64,000 nt of DNA from Streptomyces cellostaticus (GTDB lineage Bacteria > Actinomycetota > Actinomycetes > Streptomycetales > Streptomycetaceae): assembly GCF_023630175.1 (NCBI RefSeq), contig NZ_JALLIN010000031.1, forward strand, positions 26,805-90,804, in the 5' to 3' direction. The notes under the pieces were generated by a model. The model did no database searches. It was not told the DNA's origin and saw only the letters and a list, made by a program, of their open reading frames with translations. A program made the position numbers and the translations under genes. Positions 22,713-30,354 of the stretch are shown piece by piece; the first letter of the stretch is position 1, and the number at the start of each line of letters is the position of its first letter.

Positions 22713-24273
22713 GGCCGGGCAGGGCACGGCGGACGTAGAGCCGCACCGCCACCTCGCCCCGCACGGACTCCCGGACCGGCGTGAACTCCTCCGCCAGCAC
22801 GGCGGACTTCGCCCGCTCCACGGGACTGCCGGGTGTCCACCGCCCGGCGAGCACGTCCCGGTCGGCGATCACCCAGACACGCTCCAGCGAGGCCATCCGG
22901 TGACGCAGCCTCAGCGGTCCCGCCTCCCGCCCGTAGAGGGTCCCGGACCCGGCGGCCGGCTCCGCCAGCGCCAGGTCCCGCGCGCCACGGAAGGCCGCCG
23001 GATAGGTCAGGGCCGTGTTCCGCGTCCGCGCCGGGAGGAACAGCACCGGGTCGCCCGGGCGCAGCCCCCGGTCGGCCGCCCGGGCGACGGCGGCGAGGTC
23101 GTCGGGACGTCGGGCCGGGTCGCGGTCGGCGCGCAGCAGCGGGAGCTGGTGGGTGAGGGCCAGGAGGACGGCGACGGCGCCGGCCGGGGCGGCGAGCGGG
23201 GTGCGAGGGCGGAGCGACAGCAGCCGGTCGGCCCCGGCGGCCACCAGCAGCGGCACACCCGACAGGGCGTAGAGCACGTACCGGTCGACGTACAGCGGCG
23301 ACATCCGCGACACCAGCATCAGCGCGAGCGGCGGAACCACGGCCAGCGGCGCGGCGACGCCCGCACACGTCGGCTCCCCCCGCCGCCCGCCCGGCGCCGA
23401 CAGTCCCAGCAGCCCCACCAGGGCCAGCCCCAGGCAAGCCCAGAACACACCGTCCGCGGGCCCGAGGAACATGCGCAGCAGCCCCTGGGCCGTCGCCCAC
23501 GTCGGCGGTCGCAGCCACGCCACCTGCGCCGACTGGGCCCGGGACACGAGCACCAGGGGCAGCAGTCCGAGTCCCGCCGCAGCCGCCGCGCACCCCCAGC
23601 CGCGCCACGCCCGCGGCCCCACCCGGGCCAGCGCGAGCGACAGCGCGTGGGCGGGCAGCAGCAGCAGCGCGAACTCGTGCAGCCAGCAGGTGAGGGCGAC
23701 GACCGTGCCGTACGCCCACCAGGTGCCGCCGCGCACGGCCCGCGTGAACAGCAGCGTCGCCGCCGTGGCGCCGGCCGCGACCAGCGCGTACGAGCGGCCC
23801 TCCTGGGCGTAGTGACCGGCCATCGGCGAGACGGCGTACAGCAGCCCGGCCCAGAGCCCGACGCGTGGCCTCGCCAGCCGGGAGCCGAGCGCGGCGACCA
23901 GGCCCGCGGTCACCGCTGCCGCGCACACGGACGGCAGCCTGAGGACGACCTCGCCGGGGTGGACGGTCAGCACGGCGTGCACGAGGAGGTAGTACAGGCC
24001 GTGCACGGCGTCCACGTCGTGCAGCAGCCGCCAGATCTGCGGCACCGTGCGGCGGGCCACCTGGAAGGTGACGGCCTCGTCGCGCCACATCCCGCCCCGG
24101 TCGAGCCCCCAGCAGCCGAGCGCGAGCATCACCAGCGCGGGCACGCACACGGCGACGGCCCACCGGACGCGGGCCGGCAACCGGCCCGTACCGCCGGGCG
24201 GGGCGGCCGTGACCGGTCCCGCCGCCGCTTCCCCGTACGGCCGCGTTCTCACAGGAGAGCCGAGGTTCACCAC
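22660..24273 (-). CDS. Multi-spanning GT-C family glycosyltransferase (ArnT/PMT-like)
   Basis: A 537-residue integral membrane protein with about 10-12 hydrophobic helices. After a first helix (VCVPALVMLALGCWGL) comes GGMWRDEAVTFQVARR, the D-E motif of lipid-linked-sugar GT-C enzymes, then HGLYYLLVHAV and a helix-rich middle with GHYAQEGRSYAL, typical of the ArnT/GT39/GT83 group. The last 150 residues are soluble and probably external. It likely moves a sugar from a polyprenyl-phosphate donor to a wall or membrane acceptor. It starts at a GTG about 24 bases after a plausible promoter, so the leader is short. Its 3' end overlaps ohrR by 53 bases. The exact donor and acceptor are unknown. Confidence 0.8.
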   Translation of the reverse strand: MVNLGSPVRTRPYGEAAAGPVTAAPPGGTGRLPARVRWAVAVCVPALVMLALGCWGLDRGGMWRDEAVTFQVARRTVPQIWRLLHDVDAVHGLYYLLVHAVLTVHPGEVVLRLPSVCAAAVTAGLVAALGSRLARPRVGLWAGLLYAVSPMAGHYAQEGRSYALVAAGATAATLLFTRAVRGGTWWAYGTVVALTCWLHEFALLLLPAHALSLALARVGPRAWRGWGCAAAAAGLGLLPLVLVSRAQSAQVAWLRPPTWATAQGLLRMFLGPADGVFWACLGLALVGLLGLSAPGGRRGEPTCAGVAAPLAVVPPLALMLVSRMSPLYVDRYVLYALSGVPLLVAAGADRLLSLRPRTPLAAPAGAVAVLLALTHQLPLLRADRDPARRPDDLAAVARAADRGLRPGDPVLFLPARTRNTALTYPAAFRGARDLALAEPAAGSGTLYGREAGPLRLRHRMASLERVWVIADRDVLAGRWTPGSPVERAKSAVLAEEFTPVRESVRGEVAVRLYVRRALPGLSGAPEPPPVPPRPARR

Positions 24274-24296
24274 GCACTCATCTTTTGCGATTAGAG

Positions 24297-24325
24297 AACC
24301 TTTGCCGGTAATGGCGGCGTATCAA
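24297..24325 (-). promoter_or_regulatory. Candidate promoter of the GT-C gene
   Basis: On the minus strand TTGATA (24320-24325) and AAGGTT (24297-24302) are separated by 17 bases, a reasonable HrdB-type promoter. It sits about 24 bases upstream of the GTG at 24273, within a clearly AT-richer stretch (24285-24345). Confidence 0.5.
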
Positions 24326-24360
24326 CACAAATACTCCATCCACCCGGATTAGGCTTCCGC

Positions 24361-24840
24361 GTGATGAACCGCCTCCGTGTCACCGCCGGCCCGGTCCTCG
24401 CCCTCACCGCCGTCTGGCTCGTCACCCGCGCCCTGATGTCGTGGCCGCTCACGCACGACGGCTCGCCCCTGCCGGGCGGGGGCGCGGTACCGCGCGAGGT
24501 GTGGTGCCCGCACTTCCACTGGTACGGCCTGCTGTCGCACGGCGCCTTCCCGCTCGCGGCGAGCGCGCTGAGTTCGCCGGCCCACCCGGTGCTCTGCCGC
24601 GAGGTGGTGGGCGGCACCCGGACCGGCTGCCCGCCGAGGCCGGACCGCAACGCACTGCTGGCGGCGGCGGCCGTGCCGCCCTTCGCCCGGCTGTCGCGAT
24701 CGGCCCGGCCGCCGGCCTCGGAGCCCGCTCCCCCCGGCACGGCTCCGCCCGGCCCCCGACCGCCTTCCGGACCGGGCACTGAGCGGTCCGCAATGGGGCA
24801 ATACCGACTTATCCGCACTCCCGGCCCGTGGACTCCATGA
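24361..24840 (+). pseudogene. Possible decayed GT-C membrane-protein gene
   Basis: An open frame of 159 codons. Its first part looks like the start of a Streptomyces GT87-type mannosyltransferase: a hydrophobic helix ending AVWLVTRALM and then WYGLLSHGAFPL, which resembles the WYxxLxxGxFPL segment of that family. The usual WQYPPAAA continuation and the many helices that should follow are missing. After about residue 75 the sequence becomes Pro/Arg/Ala-rich and loses protein character. I interpret it as a truncated remnant, although a small secreted or membrane protein cannot be excluded. Its stop overlaps the next start (ATGA), which may be coincidence. Confidence 0.35.
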
Positions 24841-26513
24841 GTACCGAACCGCGACACCCGCGCCCGGCGCCCCAGGTCGGTGTCGTCGTCATCGGCTACG
24901 ACGACGCCGCCCACGTCGCCGACGCCGTACGCTCCGCGCTCCGCCAGGGGCCCGCCGTCGGCGAGGTGGTCGCCGTGGACGACTGCTCGACGGACGGCAG
25001 CGGCGTGCTGCTGGACCGGCTGGCCGCCGGGGAGCCCCGGCTGCGGGTGGTGCGCCGGAGCGTGAACAGCGGCGGCTGCGGCACCCCGCGCAACACCGGG
25101 ATCGACGCGGTGACGATGCCCTATGTGATGTTCCTCGACAGTGACGACGTGCTGCCGCCCGGCGCGGTGGCGGCGCTGCTGACGGCCGCCACCGAGGCGG
25201 ACGCCGAGGTGGCGGGCGGGCTCTGCGTGCGCCGGGAGCTGCCCTCAGGGCGCGAACAGCCGTGGCAGACGGCGCTCTACACGGCGCCCGCCGTCCTCAC
25301 GCGCCCCTCCCAGCGCCCCCGTCTCGTCCACGACACCCTGTGCGTCAACAAGCTGTACCGGACCGGCTTCCTGCGCGAGCACGGCATCCGCTTCCCCGAA
25401 GGCCGCTTCCTCTACGAGGACTTCGTCTTCACGGCGCGCGTGCTGGCCGCCGCGCCGCGCGTCGCGCTCGTACCGGACCGGGTGTACGTGTGGCACGTGC
25501 GCCGGTCCGCCGAGCGGCTCTCGCTCTCGCTCGACCGCGAGGACGTCGCCAACTGGCATGCGCGCACACAGGCGTGCGCGCTGGCGTACGAGATCCTGCT
25601 GAACGCCGGGCAGAAGGTGCTGGCGCGGGCCGCACGGGCCAAGTTCCTGGATCACGAGCTGCGTATGTACGCGCGCGAGCTGGGCCTGCGCGACGCCCGC
25701 TACCAGCGCGCGTGGTGGGCGCACACCCGCGAGTACCTCGCGCGCTACGACGCCGCCGACTGGGAGCTGAACCCGGCGGCCCCCGGACGGCTGCTCGGCC
25801 GGGTCGTCCTGGAGTCGCCCGAGCCGCGCGACCTGCCGCGCCTCCGCGAACTCGCCGCCCGCCCGGCCCGGCTGCTCCCGCCCTACGCCCGCGGCGCCGA
25901 CGGCACGCCCGTCTGGTCGCCCGAGCTGCCCCAGGTCACCCTCGCGCCCCTGCTCACCCGGCCCACCGGCGTCCTGCCCCTCGCGCTGGACGCGGAGCTG
26001 CGCCCGCGCGCCCGGGACACCCGGCTGCGTCTGCGGCTGCACGAGCTGTACGGACGGGTGGCCGCGGCCGGGCCGCGGGAGCTGGAGGTGGAGTGGCGGT
26101 CCCGGCGGGACGGGCACACGGGCCTGCGCGTCACGACTGCCCTCACGCCCGCGGGTGCGGGAAGCTGGTCGGCCGAGGCGCCCGTCGACCTGGCCGCGCT
26201 CGGGGCGGGCACCTGGGACCTGCGCCTGACCGCGCGGTTCGCCAACGGTGCGGTCCGTGACGTCACCGCGCACGCCCTGCCGGGCGCCGGCCGGCTGCGC
26301 CGGCGCGTCGTCCCGAGCGCCCGGCACGGTGTACTGCTCGTACAGCCGTACGCCACCCACTCCGGCGCGCTGGCACTGCGCGTGGCGGCCGGAGCGCACG
26401 GCATGCTGGCGGTGGCCCGCGACCGGGTGCGCCGCCTGCTTCACCGACCACCGGGGGACCAAGAGCCGCCGGCCGCCAGCGGCCGGCCACTGACGAGGGG
26501 ACGGCCGTCATGA
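24837..26513 (+). CDS. GT2 glycosyltransferase with C-terminal accessory domain
   Basis: A 558-residue protein. The GT2 domain occupies residues 1-230: VVVIGYDDAAHVADAV, VAVDDCSTDGSG, NSGGCGTPRNTG and FLDSDDVLPPGA, followed by the acceptor-side motif LYEDFVFTARVL. All catalytic aspartates are present. The C-terminal 200 residues (from about 370) look beta-rich and are shared with the GT2 gene at 32544. It is co-translated with galE, which overlaps its stop (ATGA). The ATG at 24837 is chosen over an in-frame GTG three codons upstream. A role in wall-polymer glycosylation is inferred from its neighbours. Confidence 0.87.
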   Translation: MSTEPRHPRPAPQVGVVVIGYDDAAHVADAVRSALRQGPAVGEVVAVDDCSTDGSGVLLDRLAAGEPRLRVVRRSVNSGGCGTPRNTGIDAVTMPYVMFLDSDDVLPPGAVAALLTAATEADAEVAGGLCVRRELPSGREQPWQTALYTAPAVLTRPSQRPRLVHDTLCVNKLYRTGFLREHGIRFPEGRFLYEDFVFTARVLAAAPRVALVPDRVYVWHVRRSAERLSLSLDREDVANWHARTQACALAYEILLNAGQKVLARAARAKFLDHELRMYARELGLRDARYQRAWWAHTREYLARYDAADWELNPAAPGRLLGRVVLESPEPRDLPRLRELAARPARLLPPYARGADGTPVWSPELPQVTLAPLLTRPTGVLPLALDAELRPRARDTRLRLRLHELYGRVAAAGPRELEVEWRSRRDGHTGLRVTTALTPAGAGSWSAEAPVDLAALGAGTWDLRLTARFANGAVRDVTAHALPGAGRLRRRVVPSARHGVLLVQPYATHSGALALRVAAGAHGMLAVARDRVRRLLHRPPGDQEPPAASGRPLTRGRPS

Positions 26514-27490
26514 CCTGGCTGATCACCGGCGGCGCCGGTTACATCGGGGCGCACGTCGTCCGCGCGATGACCGAGGCGGGCGAGCGGACGGTCGTCTACG
26601 ACGACCTGTCCACGGGGGTGGCCGAGCGGGTGCCGGGCGGGGTGCCCCTGGTGCGGGGCTCGATCCTGGACACCGGGGCCGTGACCCGCGCGCTCGCCGC
26701 GCACGAGGTCACCGGCGTCGTCCACCTGGCGGCGAAGAAGCAGGTGGGCGAGTCGGTGGAGCACCCGCTGCGCTACTACCGGGAGAACGTGGAGGGCCTG
26801 CGCGTCCTGCTGGAGGCGGCGGTGGCGGCCGAGGTCTCGTCGTTCGTGTTCTCCTCGTCCGCCGCCGTGTACGGCATGCCGGACGTGGAGCTGGTCACGG
26901 AGGAGACCCCCTGCGTGCCGCTCTCCCCCTACGGCGAGACCAAGCTCGCCGGCGAGTGGCTGGTGCGCGCGACGGGCCGGGCGGCCGGGCTCGCGACCGC
27001 GTCCCTGCGGTACTTCAACGTGGCGGGCGCGGCCGCTCCCGCACTGGCCGACGCGAGCGTCTCCAATCTCGTCCCCATGATCTTCGAGAAGCTCACCGAG
27101 GGGCTGCCCCCGCGGATCTTCGGCGACGACTACCCGACCCCCGACGGCACCTGCGTCCGCGACTACATCCACGTGGCCGACCTGGCCGAGGCCCACGTGA
27201 CGGTGGCCCGCGCGCTGCGCTCCGACCCGGGCCGCGAACTGACCCTCAACATCGGCCGCGGGGAGGGCGTGTCGGTCCGCGAGATGATCGACCGCGTCAA
27301 CGCGGTCACCGGTTACGACCGCCCCCCGGCCGTCGCCGCCCGCCGCCCCGGCGACCCGGCCCGCGTGGTGGCCTCCGCCGACCGCATCGCCACCGAACTG
27401 GGCTGGCGGGCCAAGCGCGACGTCCAGGACATGATCGGCTCGGCCTGGGAGGGCTGGATCCACCTGCACCCGGAGGCGGCCCGCCGGTAG
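26510..27490 (+). CDS. galE: UDP-glucose 4-epimerase (extended SDR)
   Basis: A 326-residue NAD-dependent sugar-nucleotide epimerase. The Rossmann motif GGAGYIG is at 7-13, the catalytic serine is in FSSSAAVYG, and the YxxxK pair is Tyr141-Lys145 (YGETK). It interconverts UDP-glucose and UDP-galactose, or the N-acetylated forms; the sequence does not decide between them. Overlap with the upstream GT2 (ATGA) suggests that it supplies the sugar nucleotide used by that transferase. Relatives in Streptomyces include a housekeeping galE elsewhere in the galactose operon, so this is probably a second, polymer-dedicated copy. It is followed by a short hairpin. Confidence 0.92.
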   Translation: MTWLITGGAGYIGAHVVRAMTEAGERTVVYDDLSTGVAERVPGGVPLVRGSILDTGAVTRALAAHEVTGVVHLAAKKQVGESVEHPLRYYRENVEGLRVLLEAAVAAEVSSFVFSSSAAVYGMPDVELVTEETPCVPLSPYGETKLAGEWLVRATGRAAGLATASLRYFNVAGAAAPALADASVSNLVPMIFEKLTEGLPPRIFGDDYPTPDGTCVRDYIHVADLAEAHVTVARALRSDPGRELTLNIGRGEGVSVREMIDRVNAVTGYDRPPAVAARRPGDPARVVASADRIATELGWRAKRDVQDMIGSAWEGWIHLHPEAARR

Positions 27491-27550
27491 GAGGCTCCTG
27501 GCTCCGGCACCCCGCAGGCCCCTTGCCCCGCCAGGCCTCGGGCCCGGCCT

Positions 27551-27569
27551 CCGGGACTCCGAGTCCCGG
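27551..27569. terminator. Short hairpin between convergent galE and tetR
   Basis: Inverted repeat ccgggact-ccg-agtcccgg with an 8-bp perfect stem. It lies 60 bases past the galE stop, inside a run of three near-identical gggactc units. It could end transcription from both sides, but it is shorter than the other terminators here. Confidence 0.5.
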
Positions 27570-27612
27570 GACTCCGGGACTCAGCCGGGCGCACCGCCGC
27601 CCGGGCGGCCCG

Positions 27613-28239
27613 TCACAGGGCGGCGAGGGCCGCCGCGGTCGCGCGGGCGAGGGTGTCCAGGTAGTTCTTCGGGAGCCTGGGGGAACGGATCACCACCGAG
27701 CGCCAGTACAGGGGTCCGGAGATCAGGTCCAGGGCGAGGTCGGTGTCCACCCCGGACCGCACCTCCCCGCGCCGCTCCGCCGCGGCCACGATCCTGCTGG
27801 CCATCGAGTCCTGGCCGTCCCGCACCGCCTTCTGCAGCGCCTCGGCGATCTCGGGACTGCGCGCCGCCTCCGCCTGGAGGTCGGGGATGATCTGCGAGGC
27901 GACGGGGTGGCGCAGGGCGCGGGACGTGACGCCGTAGAGAAGGCGGAGGTCGCCCTCCAGCGAGCCGGTGTCCGGTACCGGGAGTCCCAGCACGGCCATC
28001 GCCGAGACCACGTCGAGCACCAGGTGAAGCTTCGAACGCCACCGGCGGTACACCGCCGTCTTGCCGACGCCCGCCCGCCGCGCGATCCCCTCGATGGACA
28101 TCCTGGCGTACCCGACGGCCGCCAGTTCCTCGAAGACGGCCGCCCGGATGGCCTCGGTCACGTCCTCCCGGAGCACGGCGGCCCCCGCGGGGGCCCGGCG
28201 GCGCGGACGCTTCGGGGTCTCGTCGGCGTTCGTCGTCAT
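27613..28239 (-). CDS. TetR-family transcriptional regulator
   Basis: A 208-residue TetR regulator. The N-terminal helix-turn-helix is clear: AVFEELAAVGYARMSIEGIARRAGVGKTAVYRRWRSK, read in two parts at about residues 30-68. The C-terminal ligand domain resembles the group with the LISGPLYWRSVV motif near the end. It is divergent from the TagGH-like exporter genes, with 129 bases between starts that hold two copies of a 17-18 base repeat, so it may control the exporter and itself. The ATG at 28239 is chosen; one four codons upstream is possible. No clear Shine-Dalgarno sequence is seen for either. Confidence 0.88.
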   Translation of the reverse strand: MTTNADETPKRPRRRAPAGAAVLREDVTEAIRAAVFEELAAVGYARMSIEGIARRAGVGKTAVYRRWRSKLHLVLDVVSAMAVLGLPVPDTGSLEGDLRLLYGVTSRALRHPVASQIIPDLQAEAARSPEIAEALQKAVRDGQDSMASRIVAAAERRGEVRSGVDTDLALDLISGPLYWRSVVIRSPRLPKNYLDTLARATAAALAAL

Positions 28240-28255
28240 ACGGACCAGCATAGGG

Positions 28256-28321
28256 CGTTACGACGAAACGGTTGCGTTCCGACGTTCGTTGGTTCTACTC
28301 TCACGTTGCGACGATACGGTC
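28256..28321. promoter_or_regulatory. Direct repeat in the tetR / exporter intergenic region
   Basis: Two near-identical 18-base sequences, cgttacgacgaaacggtt (28256-28273) and cgttgcgacgatacggtc (28304-28321), lie 48 bases apart, with a related cgttccgacgttcgtt between them. Their position between divergent TetR and exporter genes suggests operators. Confidence 0.5.
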
Positions 28322-28368
28322 CCGTCCCGACGTAAGAGAACGTGAAGACAAACGTAAGGAAACGCCGG

Positions 28369-29349
28369 ATGACGGACGGGGACCCCTCAGGCCCGGCGAC
28401 CGCCGGACGCACCCCCCTCCCCCGAGCGAAAGCAGCGGATGTGAGTCAGGTCCTCCACACACCGCCCCCGACCCAGGTCCCGGCCGAGGACGACCTCGCG
28501 GCGCTGGCCGCCCGGCACGGCCTGTCGGTCAGCGGCGCCCGCCCCTCCCTGCCCGCGTACGTCCGCGCGCTGTGGGCGCGCCGCCACTTCATCACCGCCT
28601 TCGCCACCGCCAAGCTCACCGCCCAGTACAGCCAGGCGAAGCTCGGCCAGGTCTGGCAGGTCATGACCCCGCTGCTGAACGCGGCGGTCTACTACTTCAT
28701 CTTCGGCGTGCTGCTGGGCACCAAGCACAACGTGCCCGACTACGTGCCGTTCCTGGTCACCGGCGTGTTCATCTGGACGTTCACGCAGAGTTCGATCATG
28801 GCGGGCACCCGGGCCATCGCCGGCAACCTCGGCCTGGTCCGCGCCCTGCACTTCCCGCGCGCCGCACTGCCGATCTCCTTCGCGCTCCAGCAGCTCCAGC
28901 AGCTCCTGTTCTCGATGGCCGCGCTCGTCGTCATCCTGCTCTGCTTCGGTGTCCCGGTCGCCGCCTCGTGGGTGCTGGCGATCCCCGCCCTGGTGCTCCA
29001 GTTCACGTTCAACGCCGGCGTGTCGATGGTCATGGCCCGCATGGGCGCGAAGACCCCCGACATCGCGCAGCTCATGCCGTTCGTGCTGCGGACCTGGATG
29101 TACGTGTCCGGCGTGATGTGGAGCATCGACAAGATCGACAAGAACGACCACCTGCCGCACATCGTCAAACTGCTGCTGGAGCTGAACCCGGCCGCCGTGT
29201 ACATCGACCTGATGCGGTTCGCGCTGATCGACAGCTTCCACACCCTGCCCCCGCACGTGTGGGCGGTCGCGACGGGCTGGGCCCTGCTCGCCGGGGTCGG
29301 CGGCTTCATCTACTTCTGGAAGGCTGAGGAGACCTACGGCCGTGGCTGA
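28369..29349 (+). CDS. ABC-2 type polysaccharide exporter permease (TagG-like)
   Basis: A 326-residue ABC-2 permease. An N-terminal soluble region of about 90 residues precedes AKLTAQYSQAKLGQVWQVMTPLLNAAVYYFIFG, which marks the start of the six-helix domain; the ALQQLQQLLFSM and NPAAVYIDLMRF segments are typical of teichoic-acid and O-antigen exporters. It should flip a lipid-linked wall polymer across the membrane. ATG at 28369 has a good AAGGAAA upstream; GTG codons at 28342 and 28441 are alternatives. It overlaps the ATPase gene by 8 bases. Three short A-rich repeats lie just before the start. Confidence 0.9.
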   Translation: MTDGDPSGPATAGRTPLPRAKAADVSQVLHTPPPTQVPAEDDLAALAARHGLSVSGARPSLPAYVRALWARRHFITAFATAKLTAQYSQAKLGQVWQVMTPLLNAAVYYFIFGVLLGTKHNVPDYVPFLVTGVFIWTFTQSSIMAGTRAIAGNLGLVRALHFPRAALPISFALQQLQQLLFSMAALVVILLCFGVPVAASWVLAIPALVLQFTFNAGVSMVMARMGAKTPDIAQLMPFVLRTWMYVSGVMWSIDKIDKNDHLPHIVKLLLELNPAAVYIDLMRFALIDSFHTLPPHVWAVATGWALLAGVGGFIYFWKAEETYGRG

Positions 29350-30202
29350 GCAGACCGGGACCACCAGCGAGCAGATCCCCACCGTCGTCGCCGACCGGGT
29401 CGACATCGTCTACCGGGTCAACGGCACCGGCGCCGGGCGGGGCACCGCCACCGCCGCCCTCAACCGCATCCTGCGGCGCCGACAGACGGAGAAGGCGGCC
29501 GGTGTGCGCAAGGTGCACGCGGTCAGGAAGGTGTCGTTCGTCGCCCACAAGGGGGAGGCGATCGGCCTCATCGGCACCAACGGCTCCGGCAAGTCGACGC
29601 TGCTGAAGGCGGTCGCCGGTCTGCTGCCCGTGGAGAACGGGCGCATCTACACCGACGGCCAGCCCTCCCTGCTCGGCGTCAACGCGGCGCTGATGAACGA
29701 CCTGACCGGCGAGCGCAACGTCCACCTCGGCGGACTGGCCATGGGCATGTCCCGGGAGCAGGTCAAGCAGCGCTACCAGGAGATCGTCGACTTCTCCGGG
29801 ATCAACGAGAAGGGCGACTTCATCACCCTGCCGATGCGGACCTACTCCTCCGGCATGGCGGCCCGGCTGCGTTTCTCCATCGCCGCCGCCAAGGACCACG
29901 ACGTCCTGCTGATCGACGAGGCGCTGGCCACCGGCGACCGCTCCTTCCGGCACCGCTCCGAGGCCCGCATCCGCGAGCTGCGCAAGCACGCGGGCACGGT
30001 CTTCCTGGTCAGCCACAACAACAAGTCGATCCGGGACACCTGCGAGCGGGTGCTGTGGCTGGAGCGCGGCGAACTGCGCATGGACGGGGCCACGGAGGAC
30101 GTCCTGAAGGAGTACGAGGCCTTCACCGGTGACAAGAGCGACAAGCCGGCCCGGAAACCGGCGAGGAAGGCGGCACCCAAGCCCCCCGCCGCGACGCCGT
30201 AG
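29342..30202 (+). CDS. Polysaccharide exporter ATPase (TagH-like)
   Basis: A 286-residue ABC ATPase of the polysaccharide/teichoic-acid export group. Walker A is IGTNGSGKSTLL, the signature is YSSGMAARLRFS and Walker B is VLLIDEAL, followed by a histidine in VSHN. The segment PSLLGVNAALMNDLTGERN is characteristic of this export subfamily. A Lys/Pro/Ala-rich tail (KPARKPARKAAPKPP) ends the protein in place of the longer domain of Bacillus TagH. It begins at a GTG overlapping the permease gene by 8 bases. It powers export of the polymer presumably made by the surrounding transferases. Confidence 0.93.
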   Translation: MAEQTGTTSEQIPTVVADRVDIVYRVNGTGAGRGTATAALNRILRRRQTEKAAGVRKVHAVRKVSFVAHKGEAIGLIGTNGSGKSTLLKAVAGLLPVENGRIYTDGQPSLLGVNAALMNDLTGERNVHLGGLAMGMSREQVKQRYQEIVDFSGINEKGDFITLPMRTYSSGMAARLRFSIAAAKDHDVLLIDEALATGDRSFRHRSEARIRELRKHAGTVFLVSHNNKSIRDTCERVLWLERGELRMDGATEDVLKEYEAFTGDKSDKPARKPARKAAPKPPAATP

Positions 30203-30281
30203 GGCCGGAACCCGGCCCCCGGAGTCTCGTTCTCCAAGGGGGCCCGTGCTCCGCGGACGCTCCCACCCCGGGCGTGGTTAT

Positions 30282-30318
30282 CCTTTTCATACCCTTAGTG
30301 ACAGTATGTTATGAAAGG
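30282..30318. promoter_or_regulatory. AT-rich inverted repeat before the fourth GT2-TagF gene
   Basis: ccttttcata (30282-30291) and tatgaaagg (30310-30318) form an inverted repeat with one unpaired base; catac (30288-30292) and gtatg (30304-30308) lie inside it. The stretch is strikingly AT-rich for this genome and lies 37 bases before the ATG. It may be a promoter with an operator. TATGTT at 30305-30310 could be a -10, but no -35 is evident. Confidence 0.45.
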
Positions 30319-30354
30319 TGCCCACCAGAACGGCGAGCCCAAGGAGCCTCCGCG

